Positions 25,981-34,672 of a stretch of 36,713 nucleotides of DNA are shown in pieces. The notes below the pieces were generated by a model. It did not search any database. It had not been told where the DNA came from and saw only the letters and a list, made by a program, of their open reading frames with translations. How positions within the stretch are numbered: the stretch's first letter is position 1; each line of letters opens with the position of its first letter. A program made the position numbers and the translations under genes. The DNA is from Lachnospiraceae bacterium. GTDB taxonomy: Bacteria; Bacillota; Clostridia; Lachnospirales; Lachnospiraceae. The DNA lies in NCBI GenBank assembly GCA_017469935.1, contig JAFUFL010000010.1, positions 1-36,713 of the forward strand, given 5' to 3'.

Positions 25981-27612
25981 CTATCCGAAGATGCAGTACA
26001 CGATCAAGACCAGCACCACATACGCAACACAGGGCAAAATATTCATCGAAATGATCTTTCCCTCATTCCCCGTCGCTTCCGTCGTAGAGGAGACGGCGAC
26101 GACATTGTGGATGCAGATCATATTTCCGATCGCGCCGCCCGCCATCTGCAGGGCGATTATGGAAGCGGCCGGGAAGCCCAGGATCTGCGCCGTCTGGAAT
26201 TCCAGAGGTCCGAACATGACGCCGGACACCGTGCAGGAGCCGGAGACGAAGGCGCCGAAGACGCCCAGCGGCGGAACGATGAACGGGAAGGCCTTTCCGA
26301 TGCTGGCCACGATCGTTGTGCTGATCTGCGTGATCATTCCGTCCAGTCCGGAGTGATTGAGACCGCTCCCCAGCATGATCTGCACCATCGCGATGCCGCT
26401 CACAAGGGCCATGGCGATTGTCAGGACCTGTTTGCCCGTCGCGCCAAAGACATGCTCCACATCCTCTTTGCTCAGGTTTTTCCGGTTTGCGATCATGGTT
26501 CCGATCGCCACCAGGATGAACGGCGTAAGGCCGGGATTGTAGATCAGCGCGAAGTCATAGTTGAGGCCCTCTACGCCCAGAATATTTTGCACGTGAATGG
26601 ACACGGAGTTGAGGAGCGCTCTGAGCCCAAAAGCAGGGATCCGTGTGAGGAGCAGCGCCACCGCGATGATCAGGTAAGGGAGCCAGGCCTTGAACAGTTT
26701 CCTGCGGCTTACGGTTCCGAAGATCTCCTTGGGCATGATCACTTCGTCGTGCTCGATATCGTAAAAATACCAGACATGCTTGGGCACCAGCACCTTGGCG
26801 CGGGCCGCCAGCACTGTCACCACCAGGCCGATGCAGGCGCTTATGATCGACGCAAATTCCGGTCCCAGATAAGTTCCCAGAAAATAATAGGGAATTACGA
26901 AGGAGCAGGACGCCATCAGGCAGAAGGGGATCATCTCCACGATACTCTTTACTCTTCTCCCCGTCGAATAGAACATGACCAGCGTCACGACCAGCAGGAT
27001 CGGCACGATGAAACCGGCCAGCCCCAGATACAGGACCGTCTTATGCGTCACGTTCGCGGTAAACTGATCCAGCGGGATACCCAGCTGCTCTGTGACCGCG
27101 CTGGACAGGTTGGTCATATTGGTCAGCATGGGCGTTCCTACCGCCGCGAAAGGCACCGGCGTGCTGTTCGAGATCAGCGCTACCGAGCAGGCCGCCACGG
27201 GCGGGAAGCCGAGTCCTACCAGCAGAGGGGCCGCCAGCGCTGCGGGCGTACCGTACCCTGCCGCGCCTTCGATAAAGGCGCCGAACATATACGCGATGAT
27301 GATGGCCTGGATCCTGGGATCCGGCGTGATCTTCTGGAATCCGTCATTGATGACCTGCATGATCCCCGTCTGCTTGAGCGTATTGAGCAGCAGGATCGCG
27401 CCGCTTATGATCAGCAGAAGGTCCAGCGACTTGAGCGCGCCGTAGACAAAATAGGCCAGCACCGTATGGAAATCCATCTTCCACACCGTCAGCACCAGTA
27501 TGATTGTAACGATCAGCGAGATGATCAGCGATTTGCCCGATGAGAACTTAAATCCCACCATCAGCACAAGTGCCAGCAAAAAAGGAACAGCTGCAAGTAA
27601 TGCGTAAAACAT
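25981..27612 (-). CDS. lctP: L-lactate permease
   Basis: A 543-residue LctP-family transporter with about 13-14 membrane segments, importing (or exporting) lactate with protons. [25 protein letters not shown] and [10 protein letters not shown] are the family landmarks (named here by [17 protein letters not shown]). The ATG at 27612 is preferred to 27624 since GGAG is six bases before it and the protein then begins with a hydrophobic segment. No lactate dehydrogenase or Etf genes are adjacent. It has its own promoter and terminator, so it is a single-gene unit. Confidence 0.93.
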   Translation of the reverse strand: MFYALLAAVPFLLALVLMVGFKFSSGKSLIISLIVTIILVLTVWKMDFHTVLAYFVYGALKSLDLLLIISGAILLLNTLKQTGIMQVINDGFQKITPDPRIQAIIIAYMFGAFIEGAAGYGTPAALAAPLLVGLGFPPVAACSVALISNSTPVPFAAVGTPMLTNMTNLSSAVTEQLGIPLDQFTANVTHKTVLYLGLAGFIVPILLVVTLVMFYSTGRRVKSIVEMIPFCLMASCSFVIPYYFLGTYLGPEFASIISACIGLVVTVLAARAKVLVPKHVWYFYDIEHDEVIMPKEIFGTVSRRKLFKAWLPYLIIAVALLLTRIPAFGLRALLNSVSIHVQNILGVEGLNYDFALIYNPGLTPFILVAIGTMIANRKNLSKEDVEHVFGATGKQVLTIAMALVSGIAMVQIMLGSGLNHSGLDGMITQISTTIVASIGKAFPFIVPPLGVFGAFVSGSCTVSGVMFGPLEFQTAQILGFPAASIIALQMAGGAIGNMICIHNVVAVSSTTEATGNEGKIISMNILPCVAYVVLVLIVYCIFG

Positions 27613-27656
27613 GATTCTCTCCATTCATCATTTAATGATTATTCAACATATGGGGT

Positions 27657-27685
27657 ATTATGAATCATTCTTCTTCTGAACTCAA
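27657..27685 (-). promoter_or_regulatory. Promoter of lctP
   Basis: On the minus strand TTGAGT (27680-27685), a 17-base spacer and CATAAT (27657-27662), about 45 bases before the chosen start. Confidence 0.65.
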
Positions 27686-27704
27686 TTGCCAGTTTAATGG
27701 CCCT

Positions 27705-27720
27705 TGTGGATAATTCCACA
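27705..27720 (-). promoter_or_regulatory. Operator-like palindrome upstream of lctP
   Basis: TGTGGA-TAAT-TCCACA, a perfect 6-bp inverted repeat, ends 20 bases upstream of the -35 box of the lctP promoter. The position suits an activator or an upstream repressor site; the binding protein is unknown. Confidence 0.4.
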
Positions 27721-28068
27721 AACCGGGGTGAATTGGGGAGGATCAAAAGGCCTTTTATAAAATCGCCGGCCTCCATCAGCGCAGTGATAGACTGCCTGGT
27801 ATGGAGGCCAGCGCGAAAGAAATGTTGTATTTAATCCAACTCAGCTGCAATCTGCCTTGATTTCTTCTCAATGTGCCGTCAACCAGAAAACCTGATGGAG
27901 GCCATGAAAGAAAAAAGATCCATATAATACAACTCTTCCTGCTGTCGGAGGAGACTTCCAAACAGGTGCCGCTGAAGCTCCCTCCTGCGGCACCTGATCA
28001 GCAGAAGCCTGCCAGGCAGCCCAAAGCCGCCACACGCAGCATCCTCCGTGGTATATATGCCTGTTTTA
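27721..28068. other. Gap without a recognised gene, several inverted repeats
   Basis: No supported gene is seen. GGCCTCCATCAG (27768-27779) recurs inverted at 27892-27903, and its 9-base core again at 27801-27809. A hairpin CAGGTGCCGC/GCGGCACCTG joins 27963-27972 and 27987-27996 but has no T-run. Short open frames here give no recognisable protein. It may be the decayed remnant of an element or gene. Confidence 0.4.
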
Positions 28069-28109
28069 AAACCCTTCTTCAGTGGAATATCCACCGAAGA
28101 AGGGTTTTT
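28069..28109. terminator. Bidirectional terminator
   Basis: A 12-bp stem, AAACCCTTCTTC (28069-28080) with GAAGAAGGGTTT (28096-28107), with T runs on both sides. It probably ends the GH3 transcript, about 150 bases after that gene's stop. Confidence 0.85.
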
Positions 28110-28255
28110 AAAAAGCACTATCACTTTTTTGCCGGAGATCATGGTCCTCGGAAGGAGCCACCGTTCCGTAATCAGCCGTTCACTTCAAGTAATCGCCGTT
28201 CACTCCCGGTTCTTCCGGATCTTCTGGATCTCCCGGCACCTCATCCGCTTCCGGA

Positions 28256-31180
28256 TCAAGCCATCTCTCCTGCTTTCCTCTTCTTATAGTTGTTCAGGAA
28301 CCTGATAAACAGTCCGACGCAGAGCAGCGCCACGACCGCATCCACTACATACATGATCACTTTCCACTTGGCCATGCCTGTGTTGAGGTTGGCGGGATCG
28401 TAAGCGCGGCTGTTGGCGACGACGTAGAGGATGTTCTTGGCAGCCTCACGCATAGCCTGCTGCGCACCGTTGGTCTCACGGAACTGTACATCATTGGTTG
28501 CCGTAGGATAGTTGACCAGCATCAGGTCAGAACCGTTTCTGATACCCTGGTCAGCGCTCATGTAGCCGTAAACGCCGAAGTAGTCGGTCTCAACAAATCC
28601 CTTGAAGCCCCACTCATCGCGAAGGACAGTCTTGCAGAGCGATGCGCTGCCGCCTGCCCAGCGGTTGCCGATGTAGTTGAAGGAGGACATAACTGCCAGG
28701 CAGCCGGAATCCTTCACGCACTTCTCGAAAGGCTTGAGGTAGATCTCACGGATCGACTGCTCGTTTGCCCATGTGCAGAGCATATCGCAGCGGTTTCCTT
28801 CCTGATCGTTCAGTGCAAAGTGCTTCATGTAAGCGTAAACGCCGTTATCCTGGGATCCCTTGACGGCCTGCGCCGCGATGTGTCCGGAGAGAACCGGATC
28901 CTCGGAATAATACTCGAAGTTACGTCCTGCAAAAGCAGTTCTGTGGTTGTTCATGGCAGGAGCATACCAGCCGGAGACATCCATCTCGTTGGCCATCTTG
29001 CCGATGCTCTCGCCGAATCTGTAAGCCAGATCCTTGTTCCAGGTAGCTGCAATGGTAACACCGACAGGGAAACCGATGGAGCCTACGCCTGTGAAGTTGT
29101 TGTTGATGGAAGCAGGGCCGTCGCAGTCGTTTGTGCGGACCTTGCCGATGCTGTCGACCGAGTTGGTCTGATAGCCGCCGAGGGAGATCACGGCGTTCAT
29201 GTCATCGAGAGTCATCTCGTCCATCAGCTGATCCCACTTGGGATCGTCCTTCTCAAGACCGCGCATGTCAACCAGCTTGAGGCCGTTGGAAGCGCCGGTC
29301 GTGATCGCCGCTGCGTTAGGATCCTCATCTGCTGCGGTCGCTTCTGCCGTCAGATAGTTGCTGATGTTATAGAAAGTTGCCTTTGCATCGGCGGGCATCT
29401 CCGTGCTCGCGGGTGCAGCGGTTGCGGCCGCATAGTTGGCGAACTTATCCGCACGGGACAGATAGGTGACATTGCCTGCCGCATAGTCAAACTGGTTGGT
29501 CGCTGTGATCAGGTCGCTGCCGCGCTTGTTTTCGCCGTTGTAGGTCTCTGTTGCCGCGACCTTGTAGATCTTGGAATCAAGCTTGGTGTGAGAGTCGGAG
29601 TTGATGGAGATCTCATAATCGCCCGCCTCGAGGACATAGCCCTTGGCTGTCTTGTCGTCATAGGACATCAGCTCTTCTTTGCTCACAACAACGTTTACGG
29701 TCTCGGAAGCACCGGGCTCAAGCAGGCCGGTCTTCTCGAACTGTACGAGGTTTGCGGAAGCCTTCTCGATGCCGCCGTTGGTGTACGGAGGATTGGAGTA
29801 AACTTCAATCACGTCCTTACCCGCAACACTGCCGGTATTGGTAACTTCAACCGTGAAGGTGAGGTTTGCGCCGTCGTCCGTAATCTCGCTCATCTTCTGC
29901 GTGAAGGTCGTGTAGGACAGACCGTAGCCGAACGGATACTGAACCACGTCCTCATACTTGATGAGGCCTTCCACGGCTGCTGTCTCATAGAAGCGATATC
30001 CTACATAGATGCCTTCCACGTAGTTTACGAAGGAAGGAATCGCGGTTGCCTCCTGGCCGGTGAAACCGACGGAGGTGTAATTGAACTCATCCATATTGGT
30101 GTAGTTAAAGTCGCCGAAGTTGTTCCACCAGGGAGTGGACTTCAGATCATAGACCAGAGTATCCACGGTCTTGGCGGAAGGATTGACCTTACCGGATACG
30201 ACTTCGCCCAGAGCGGTCATGCCGATATGTCCGCCGGGAGCTGCCCAGATGAGACCCTTGATCTGAGGGTATTCTTTGACAAATCCGAATTCGAACGCAT
30301 TGGAGCCGTTGTAGACAACGATGACGTTCTCGAAATTCTGGCAAACCAGTGCCATCATTTCCTTCTCGCGGTTGTTGAGCATCAGATAGTGGTCGCCGGC
30401 GTTCCAGTCGTTGCCCTCGTTGAGGGTATCGTCATAGGTTGCCGCTCTGTAAGTTGTTCCGTCCTGATAGGTGCCGTCGATGATCGCCTGCACGTCAGTG
30501 GGAAGGTCCGCACCTTCTCCGCCGGGACGGGAGATCACAATCATGGCCGTGTCGGAGAATGCCTTCGCGTTAGACATCATCTCGTCGGTGTATTTGCTGA
30601 CATTGGGCTCGGGCAGAGTCCAGTCCTGCGCCCACATACCGCAGACCGGGCGATCCGGCTTGTAAGTGGTGTAGAAATCGCTCAGCTCGGTGTTGGTCTC
30701 AATGCCCGCGTCGTTCAGGCTGTTCAGAAGGCTGACAGAGTCATAAGCCTCGTTCAGAGCGCCGGATCCGCCGCCGCCCAGCATGGGATTGGTGGATGCC
30801 CAGCCGAAAACATTGAGCTTTGTTCCTGCTGCCAGAGGCAGAATCCCCTTGTTCTCAAGGAGCATCGTGCCTTCCTCGGCGATCTCGACCGCCAGGGCAG
30901 AAGCCTCTGCGGAAGTCTCATCCGAGATCGTGCCGCTGCCGCTGACCAGATCCAGCATCGTGCTCATCGGGCCCGTGCAGATCATGTTCACGCAGATGCA
31001 GATGCCTGCGATCGCCGCGATCAGAGCCGTACCTCTGATGAAGCGCTTCTCCGGCCTTTTCATCTTCATAACCGCGAACATAACGATGATCGCCGCTATG
31101 ATAATGATAGCGATTGCGATCAGGTAGGACCTGATCGAATTGATGACGTTAATAACGTCACTCATGTTGATGGATAACAT
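28256..31180 (-). CDS. Membrane-anchored glycoside hydrolase family 3, inverted domain order
   Basis: A 974-residue protein. Two hydrophobic helices lie at residues 18-40 and 50-68 and one more near 942-962, so both ends are anchored. After the N-terminal anchors comes the GH3 C-type domain with the acid/base Glu in SRPGGEGADL (about residue 222), then YPFGYGLSYTTF and a fibronectin-III-like domain. The barrel domain comes last, with YMKHFALNDQEG and the likely nucleophile Asp in GFVETDYFGVYG. Most GH3 enzymes have barrel first; this reversed order is known from some ruminal beta-glucosidases. Likely a beta-glucosidase or related exo-hydrolase acting outside the membrane. GGGAGG precedes the start, and an extended -10 promoter lies upstream. 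Confidence 0.93.
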   Translation of the reverse strand: MLSINMSDVINVINSIRSYLIAIAIIIIAAIIVMFAVMKMKRPEKRFIRGTALIAAIAGICICVNMICTGPMSTMLDLVSGSGTISDETSAEASALAVEIAEEGTMLLENKGILPLAAGTKLNVFGWASTNPMLGGGGSGALNEAYDSVSLLNSLNDAGIETNTELSDFYTTYKPDRPVCGMWAQDWTLPEPNVSKYTDEMMSNAKAFSDTAMIVISRPGGEGADLPTDVQAIIDGTYQDGTTYRAATYDDTLNEGNDWNAGDHYLMLNNREKEMMALVCQNFENVIVVYNGSNAFEFGFVKEYPQIKGLIWAAPGGHIGMTALGEVVSGKVNPSAKTVDTLVYDLKSTPWWNNFGDFNYTNMDEFNYTSVGFTGQEATAIPSFVNYVEGIYVGYRFYETAAVEGLIKYEDVVQYPFGYGLSYTTFTQKMSEITDDGANLTFTVEVTNTGSVAGKDVIEVYSNPPYTNGGIEKASANLVQFEKTGLLEPGASETVNVVVSKEELMSYDDKTAKGYVLEAGDYEISINSDSHTKLDSKIYKVAATETYNGENKRGSDLITATNQFDYAAGNVTYLSRADKFANYAAATAAPASTEMPADAKATFYNISNYLTAEATAADEDPNAAAITTGASNGLKLVDMRGLEKDDPKWDQLMDEMTLDDMNAVISLGGYQTNSVDSIGKVRTNDCDGPASINNNFTGVGSIGFPVGVTIAATWNKDLAYRFGESIGKMANEMDVSGWYAPAMNNHRTAFAGRNFEYYSEDPVLSGHIAAQAVKGSQDNGVYAYMKHFALNDQEGNRCDMLCTWANEQSIREIYLKPFEKCVKDSGCLAVMSSFNYIGNRWAGGSASLCKTVLRDEWGFKGFVETDYFGVYGYMSADQGIRNGSDLMLVNYPTATNDVQFRETNGAQQAMREAAKNILYVVANSRAYDPANLNTGMAKWKVIMYVVDAVVALLCVGLFIRFLNNYKKRKAGEMA

Positions 31181-31219
31181 ACTCTTTCCTCCCTTAAAGT
31201 AAAGTTCAGTTACACTGTT

Positions 31220-31228
31220 ATTATAGCA
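31220..31228 (-). promoter_or_regulatory. Extended -10 promoter of the GH3 gene
   Basis: TGC-TATAAT on the minus strand, 40 bases before the start; no good -35 is visible, as expected of an extended -10 promoter. Confidence 0.6.
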
Positions 31229-31348
31229 AAACTGAGGGGGCAGATTCCTGCCTTGTCATAAACTGTTCCGCAAACGGCATGAACCACAAAGAGCTGTCAA
31301 AAGACAGTCCGGCCGCAGTCCCATCCCGCCCCGCGGACAGTCCCCGCG

Positions 31349-32233
31349 TCAGTCCACTGTAATAGTATAGACAGCTTTAAAGGTCTCACCGGGCTGCGCG
31401 CACTGCTCCTCAAACTTTTCAGGCAGCTCGCCCGTAAATCCCATGTTATCCACTCTTCCGATCCACGGCTCCAGGCAGATATACGGCGCGTCCGACTTGG
31501 GCTTGGACCACACGCCCACGGAAGGGAATCCCTTGCAGTCGATGGTGACGTAAGGAGTCTTGTCGGGATAGTGGATCGCCACCTTCTCCACCTGGCCGTG
31601 GTCGAAGATGTAAGCGTCCTTGTCAAAGAGGTCCATAGTCACGGGAAGGAAACCGCCGTCCAGGGAAAGCTTGTGGGGATGCTCCGCGTCCGCGGCCTCG
31701 GCCACAGGATCGATGTACACAAACTCGAGCTCATCTTTCCCCTCAAAATATACATAGTAATCATCCTTTTTAGTCCCGGGAAGGACCGGCACATTGAAGG
31801 CCGGATGCGCGCCGATGGAAAAATACAGCGGCTCATCCGCGGAAGGATTTGTCACCTTCCACTCCACATAGACCTTGTTGTCCTCGATCCGGTGTGTGAT
31901 CTCAAGCTCGAACTCGAAGGGATATTTTGCCAGCGTTGCCTCGTCGGACTTAAGAACATAGGTGATGGAATCCTCTGTCGTCTCTACAAGCGTGAAGTCC
32001 ATATCGCGGGCAAAGCCGTGCTGCCCCATGGGATAGCTGACGCCTTTGTAGCGGTACTGTCCGCCGCAGACCTTTCCCACGAACGGGAACAGGACCGGCG
32101 CGTGGCGGTTCCAGTACTTGGGATCCGCCTGCCAGACCACCTCGTGGCCCTGCTTCTTGTCATAAATACTGCACAGCTCGGCGCCGTGGTCGGCGACAGC
32201 GACTTTGATCCGGTCATTTTCGATGTATTGCAT
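31349..32233 (-). CDS. Aldose 1-epimerase family protein (LacX-like mutarotase)
   Basis: A 294-residue protein of the galactose-mutarotase fold. HAPVLFPFVGKV and GQHGFARDMDF hold conserved Arg/His residues of the LacX branch; SIGAHPAFNVPV has the catalytic-type His, and CLEPWIGR the conserved Glu. It interconverts sugar anomers, though LacX-type members are less well defined. It lies downstream of the lic-like operon but has its own extended -10 promoter. It may process sugars released by the neighbouring GH3 enzyme. Confidence 0.9.
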   Translation of the reverse strand: MQYIENDRIKVAVADHGAELCSIYDKKQGHEVVWQADPKYWNRHAPVLFPFVGKVCGGQYRYKGVSYPMGQHGFARDMDFTLVETTEDSITYVLKSDEATLAKYPFEFELEITHRIEDNKVYVEWKVTNPSADEPLYFSIGAHPAFNVPVLPGTKKDDYYVYFEGKDELEFVYIDPVAEAADAEHPHKLSLDGGFLPVTMDLFDKDAYIFDHGQVEKVAIHYPDKTPYVTIDCKGFPSVGVWSKPKSDAPYICLEPWIGRVDNMGFTGELPEKFEEQCAQPGETFKAVYTITVD

Positions 32234-32305
32234 ATCCTTTACCCCCCTTTTGATGCCGGAGACTTCCTTACAGCCGCCTCCGCAATGTCAATTACTTATA
32301 TAAGA

Positions 32306-32314
32306 ATTGTAGCA
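32306..32314 (-). promoter_or_regulatory. Extended -10 promoter of the mutarotase gene
   Basis: TGC-TACAAT on the minus strand with no clear -35, the same type as the promoter before the GH3 gene. Confidence 0.5.
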
Positions 32315-32394
32315 TAATCGAGGCCATTTTGATGCCTTTTTCCCATTCTGATGCGCCGCCGTTGTGCCTTAGCTTCATTCTTATGCTGCGCGGT

Positions 32395-33909
32395 TCACTC
32401 CCCCATCTCCTCCAGGTACCCTCGCGCGTCCTTGATAAAGCTGGCTATGATCAGGACGATGACCATCCCGATCGGGAAAGCCGCTATGATCGACACCGTC
32501 TGCAGGTTGTTCATGGACCCTTCGCTGAAGATCAGCGCGATGGGCAGCATGATCAGCAGAATCGCCCAGAAGAGCTTCATCTGCCGGCTCGCCTCCTGCC
32601 CTTCCCGCAGCTCTTTGTAGCTGTACTGCGAGGCGACCAGCGTAATGGAGTCAAAGGAAGTGGCATAAAAGGCAATCATGGACGTGACCAGGATCACCAG
32701 GACCAGCCTCCACAGAGGCAGCGTCTTGATCACTTCGATCACCGTGGCATAGAGGTCGCCGCCGCTCTGCGCAAAAAATCCCAGAACGTCGAAGGTGCCG
32801 TGCATCTGAAGGCCCAGTCCGTAGTTTCCGAGAACGATAAAAGAGATAAGCGTCGACGCCACGCCGAATATATAGGTCCCCAGGATCACCTGCTTCACCG
32901 TGCGCCCGCGGCTGATGGAACCCATAAAGAAGGGCGAGGCCACCGCCCACACCATCCAGTAGGCCCAGAAGAAGATCGTCCAGTTCTGCGGGAAATTCGT
33001 CGTTCGCAGAGGGTCCGTCCAGGTGCTCAGCGCGATGAAATTCTGCATCATGTTGCCCAGCGCCGAAAATCCCGTCTCGATGATGTACACCGGCTGACCT
33101 CCCAGCACCAGGACGTAAGCCAGCAGCGCCCCGAACAGCGCCATGCAGGCATTGGCAAGCCAGGACACGCCCTTGATTCCCTTCATGACCGCGATCGTAT
33201 AAACCAGACAGATCACCGCCAAAATAGCGATGGTCATAAACTTCGACCCCGGAATCCCGAAGAGCGTCGTCAGCGCCAGGGACAGAAGCGGCGTCGCCAC
33301 GGAGAAGGTCGTCGCCGTGCCGGCGATCAGCGCGATCACCGCCAGGATATCGATGAGCTTGCCCTGCCAGCGGTCTGTCTTTTCGCCCAGGATCGGACGG
33401 CAGGCCTCGGAATATTTTTGCTTGGTGCGCTTTCTCACGTGCAGCATGAAGCCAAAGCAGGCCGCCAGCATCGCGTAAAAGCTCCAGGGAATGAATCCCC
33501 AGTGAAAGAGCGGGTACGTGCTGGCCCAGTCCTGGATGGAACCCATGTCCGCGATGTGCGGCTCCTGCGCGTAGGAGATCCACTCGCAGAAGGAGTAGAA
33601 CAGAATGTCCGCCGCCAGCCCGCAGGTAAAGACCATGGCGCCCCAGGTAAAAAACTTGTACTGCGGCTTCTCACCGGGCTCACCCAACGTGATCTGTCCG
33701 ATGGGCGAAAAGCTCACCCACAGCGAAACGATCAACACGCCCAGCCCGATGACCAGATAGTAGGTTCCCATCTCATTCCCAAGAAATCCCCTGATCGCGC
33801 TCAGCGCGCCGGTCGACCCTTCCGGGTCTATGATAAAGAAGAGACACAGCGCCAGGATCGCCGCAAAGGGATAGATCGTCGTCGCCGGGTCGATTCGTCT
33901 CTGGTCCAT
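32395..33909 (-). CDS. BCCT-family transporter (choline/betaine/carnitine type)
   Basis: A 504-residue carrier with about 12 membrane segments. The BCCT signature around helix 8 is present as NWTIFFWAYWMVWA followed by SISRGRTVKQ; its Trp/Tyr residues form the aromatic box for a trimethylammonium substrate. Na+ or exchange coupling cannot be decided by eye. It follows licC by 46 bases with AGGAGG upstream. In a lic operon the choline permease is usually LicB; here a BCCT carrier seems to fill that place, so choline is the likely substrate (inference). Confidence 0.92.
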   Translation of the reverse strand: MDQRRIDPATTIYPFAAILALCLFFIIDPEGSTGALSAIRGFLGNEMGTYYLVIGLGVLIVSLWVSFSPIGQITLGEPGEKPQYKFFTWGAMVFTCGLAADILFYSFCEWISYAQEPHIADMGSIQDWASTYPLFHWGFIPWSFYAMLAACFGFMLHVRKRTKQKYSEACRPILGEKTDRWQGKLIDILAVIALIAGTATTFSVATPLLSLALTTLFGIPGSKFMTIAILAVICLVYTIAVMKGIKGVSWLANACMALFGALLAYVLVLGGQPVYIIETGFSALGNMMQNFIALSTWTDPLRTTNFPQNWTIFFWAYWMVWAVASPFFMGSISRGRTVKQVILGTYIFGVASTLISFIVLGNYGLGLQMHGTFDVLGFFAQSGGDLYATVIEVIKTLPLWRLVLVILVTSMIAFYATSFDSITLVASQYSYKELREGQEASRQMKLFWAILLIMLPIALIFSEGSMNNLQTVSIIAAFPIGMVIVLIIASFIKDARGYLEEMGE

Positions 33910-33955
33910 AATTACCTCCTAGCTCTATTTTTCTGATCTATGTTTTGTAAAGCAC

Positions 33956-34657
33956 TCACCTGTACGCCGGGTCCGCCGCCTTCAGTTCCTCCAGGCTGTC
34001 GATCTCCAGACAGTCACTTTTTTGCATAGGCCGGATCCCCAGCCTGTACTCGTCAAAGTGACAGAACATGGGCACATCGTCCCAGTAGATCTGCCGGTTT
34101 CCGCGCTCTTCAAATTCCAGTTCCAGGTGCCGGCGCAGCCGCGCGCCGTCCTCCGCCGACCAGCGGCTGATGCTGTACAGCTGCCAGCCCCGCTTCCCGC
34201 CGGTCCTGGAGCACCCCGTCACGACGCCGTCCTCCACGGTCATCAGCCACTCCGTGGTCTCCTCGTCGGTCCAGACCGCATTGTAGCCTGACTTCTCAAA
34301 TTCCGGCGCGAGCACCTTCGGGTCATAGATGATCTGGTCCCCGTCCAGGATCATGCAGTCTTTCAGGTGGTCTCTTGCCGCATACAGCGACGAGATATTG
34401 TTGCAGGTGTCATAATAGGGGTTCTCGATCAGCGTGACCCCCGGAAATTCTTCCTTGAGCGGCTCGAACTGCTCCTTCAGATAGCCCACCACCACATAGA
34501 TCTCATAGATCCCGTTGGCGTGAAGCGCCTCGATCACCGTTTCGATCATTCGCCTTCCTCTTACGCGGATCAGCGGCTTCGGCACCTTTTCCGTCAGAGG
34601 ATGCATGCGCTCCCCCTTTCCTGCCGCCATTATGATTGCTCGTTCTATTCTGTGCAT
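33956..34657 (-). CDS. licC: Choline-phosphate cytidylyltransferase (LicC-like)
   Basis: A 233-residue nucleotidyltransferase close in layout to pneumococcal LicC. IIMAAGKGERMHPLTEKVPK is the nucleotide-binding signature; VVGYLKEQF, ILDGDQII (metal-binding Asp), IYWDDV and EIDSLEEL match known LicC landmarks. It would make CDP-choline from CTP and phosphocholine. AAAGGAGG precedes the ATG, and the gene starts 15 bases after the choline-kinase fusion gene. A different CTP-using substrate such as a phospho-sugar is possible but less likely in this context. Confidence 0.88.
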   Translation of the reverse strand: MHRIERAIIMAAGKGERMHPLTEKVPKPLIRVRGRRMIETVIEALHANGIYEIYVVVGYLKEQFEPLKEEFPGVTLIENPYYDTCNNISSLYAARDHLKDCMILDGDQIIYDPKVLAPEFEKSGYNAVWTDEETTEWLMTVEDGVVTGCSRTGGKRGWQLYSISRWSAEDGARLRRHLELEFEERGNRQIYWDDVPMFCHFDEYRLGIRPMQKSDCLEIDSLEELKAADPAYR

Positions 34658-34672
34658 AATGCCTCCTTTGTG

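Noticed and set aside
27776-28289. Short open frames in the lctP-GH3 gap on both strands
   Set aside because: No RBS-supported start with a recognisable product; they cross hairpins and a terminator.
28820-31177. 785-codon open frame on the plus strand opposite GH3
   Set aside because: It has no recognisable domain, while the minus strand carries complete GH3 motifs. Similar long antisense frames at 25963-27543 and 32329-33936 lie opposite lctP and the BCCT gene and are rejected for the same reason.
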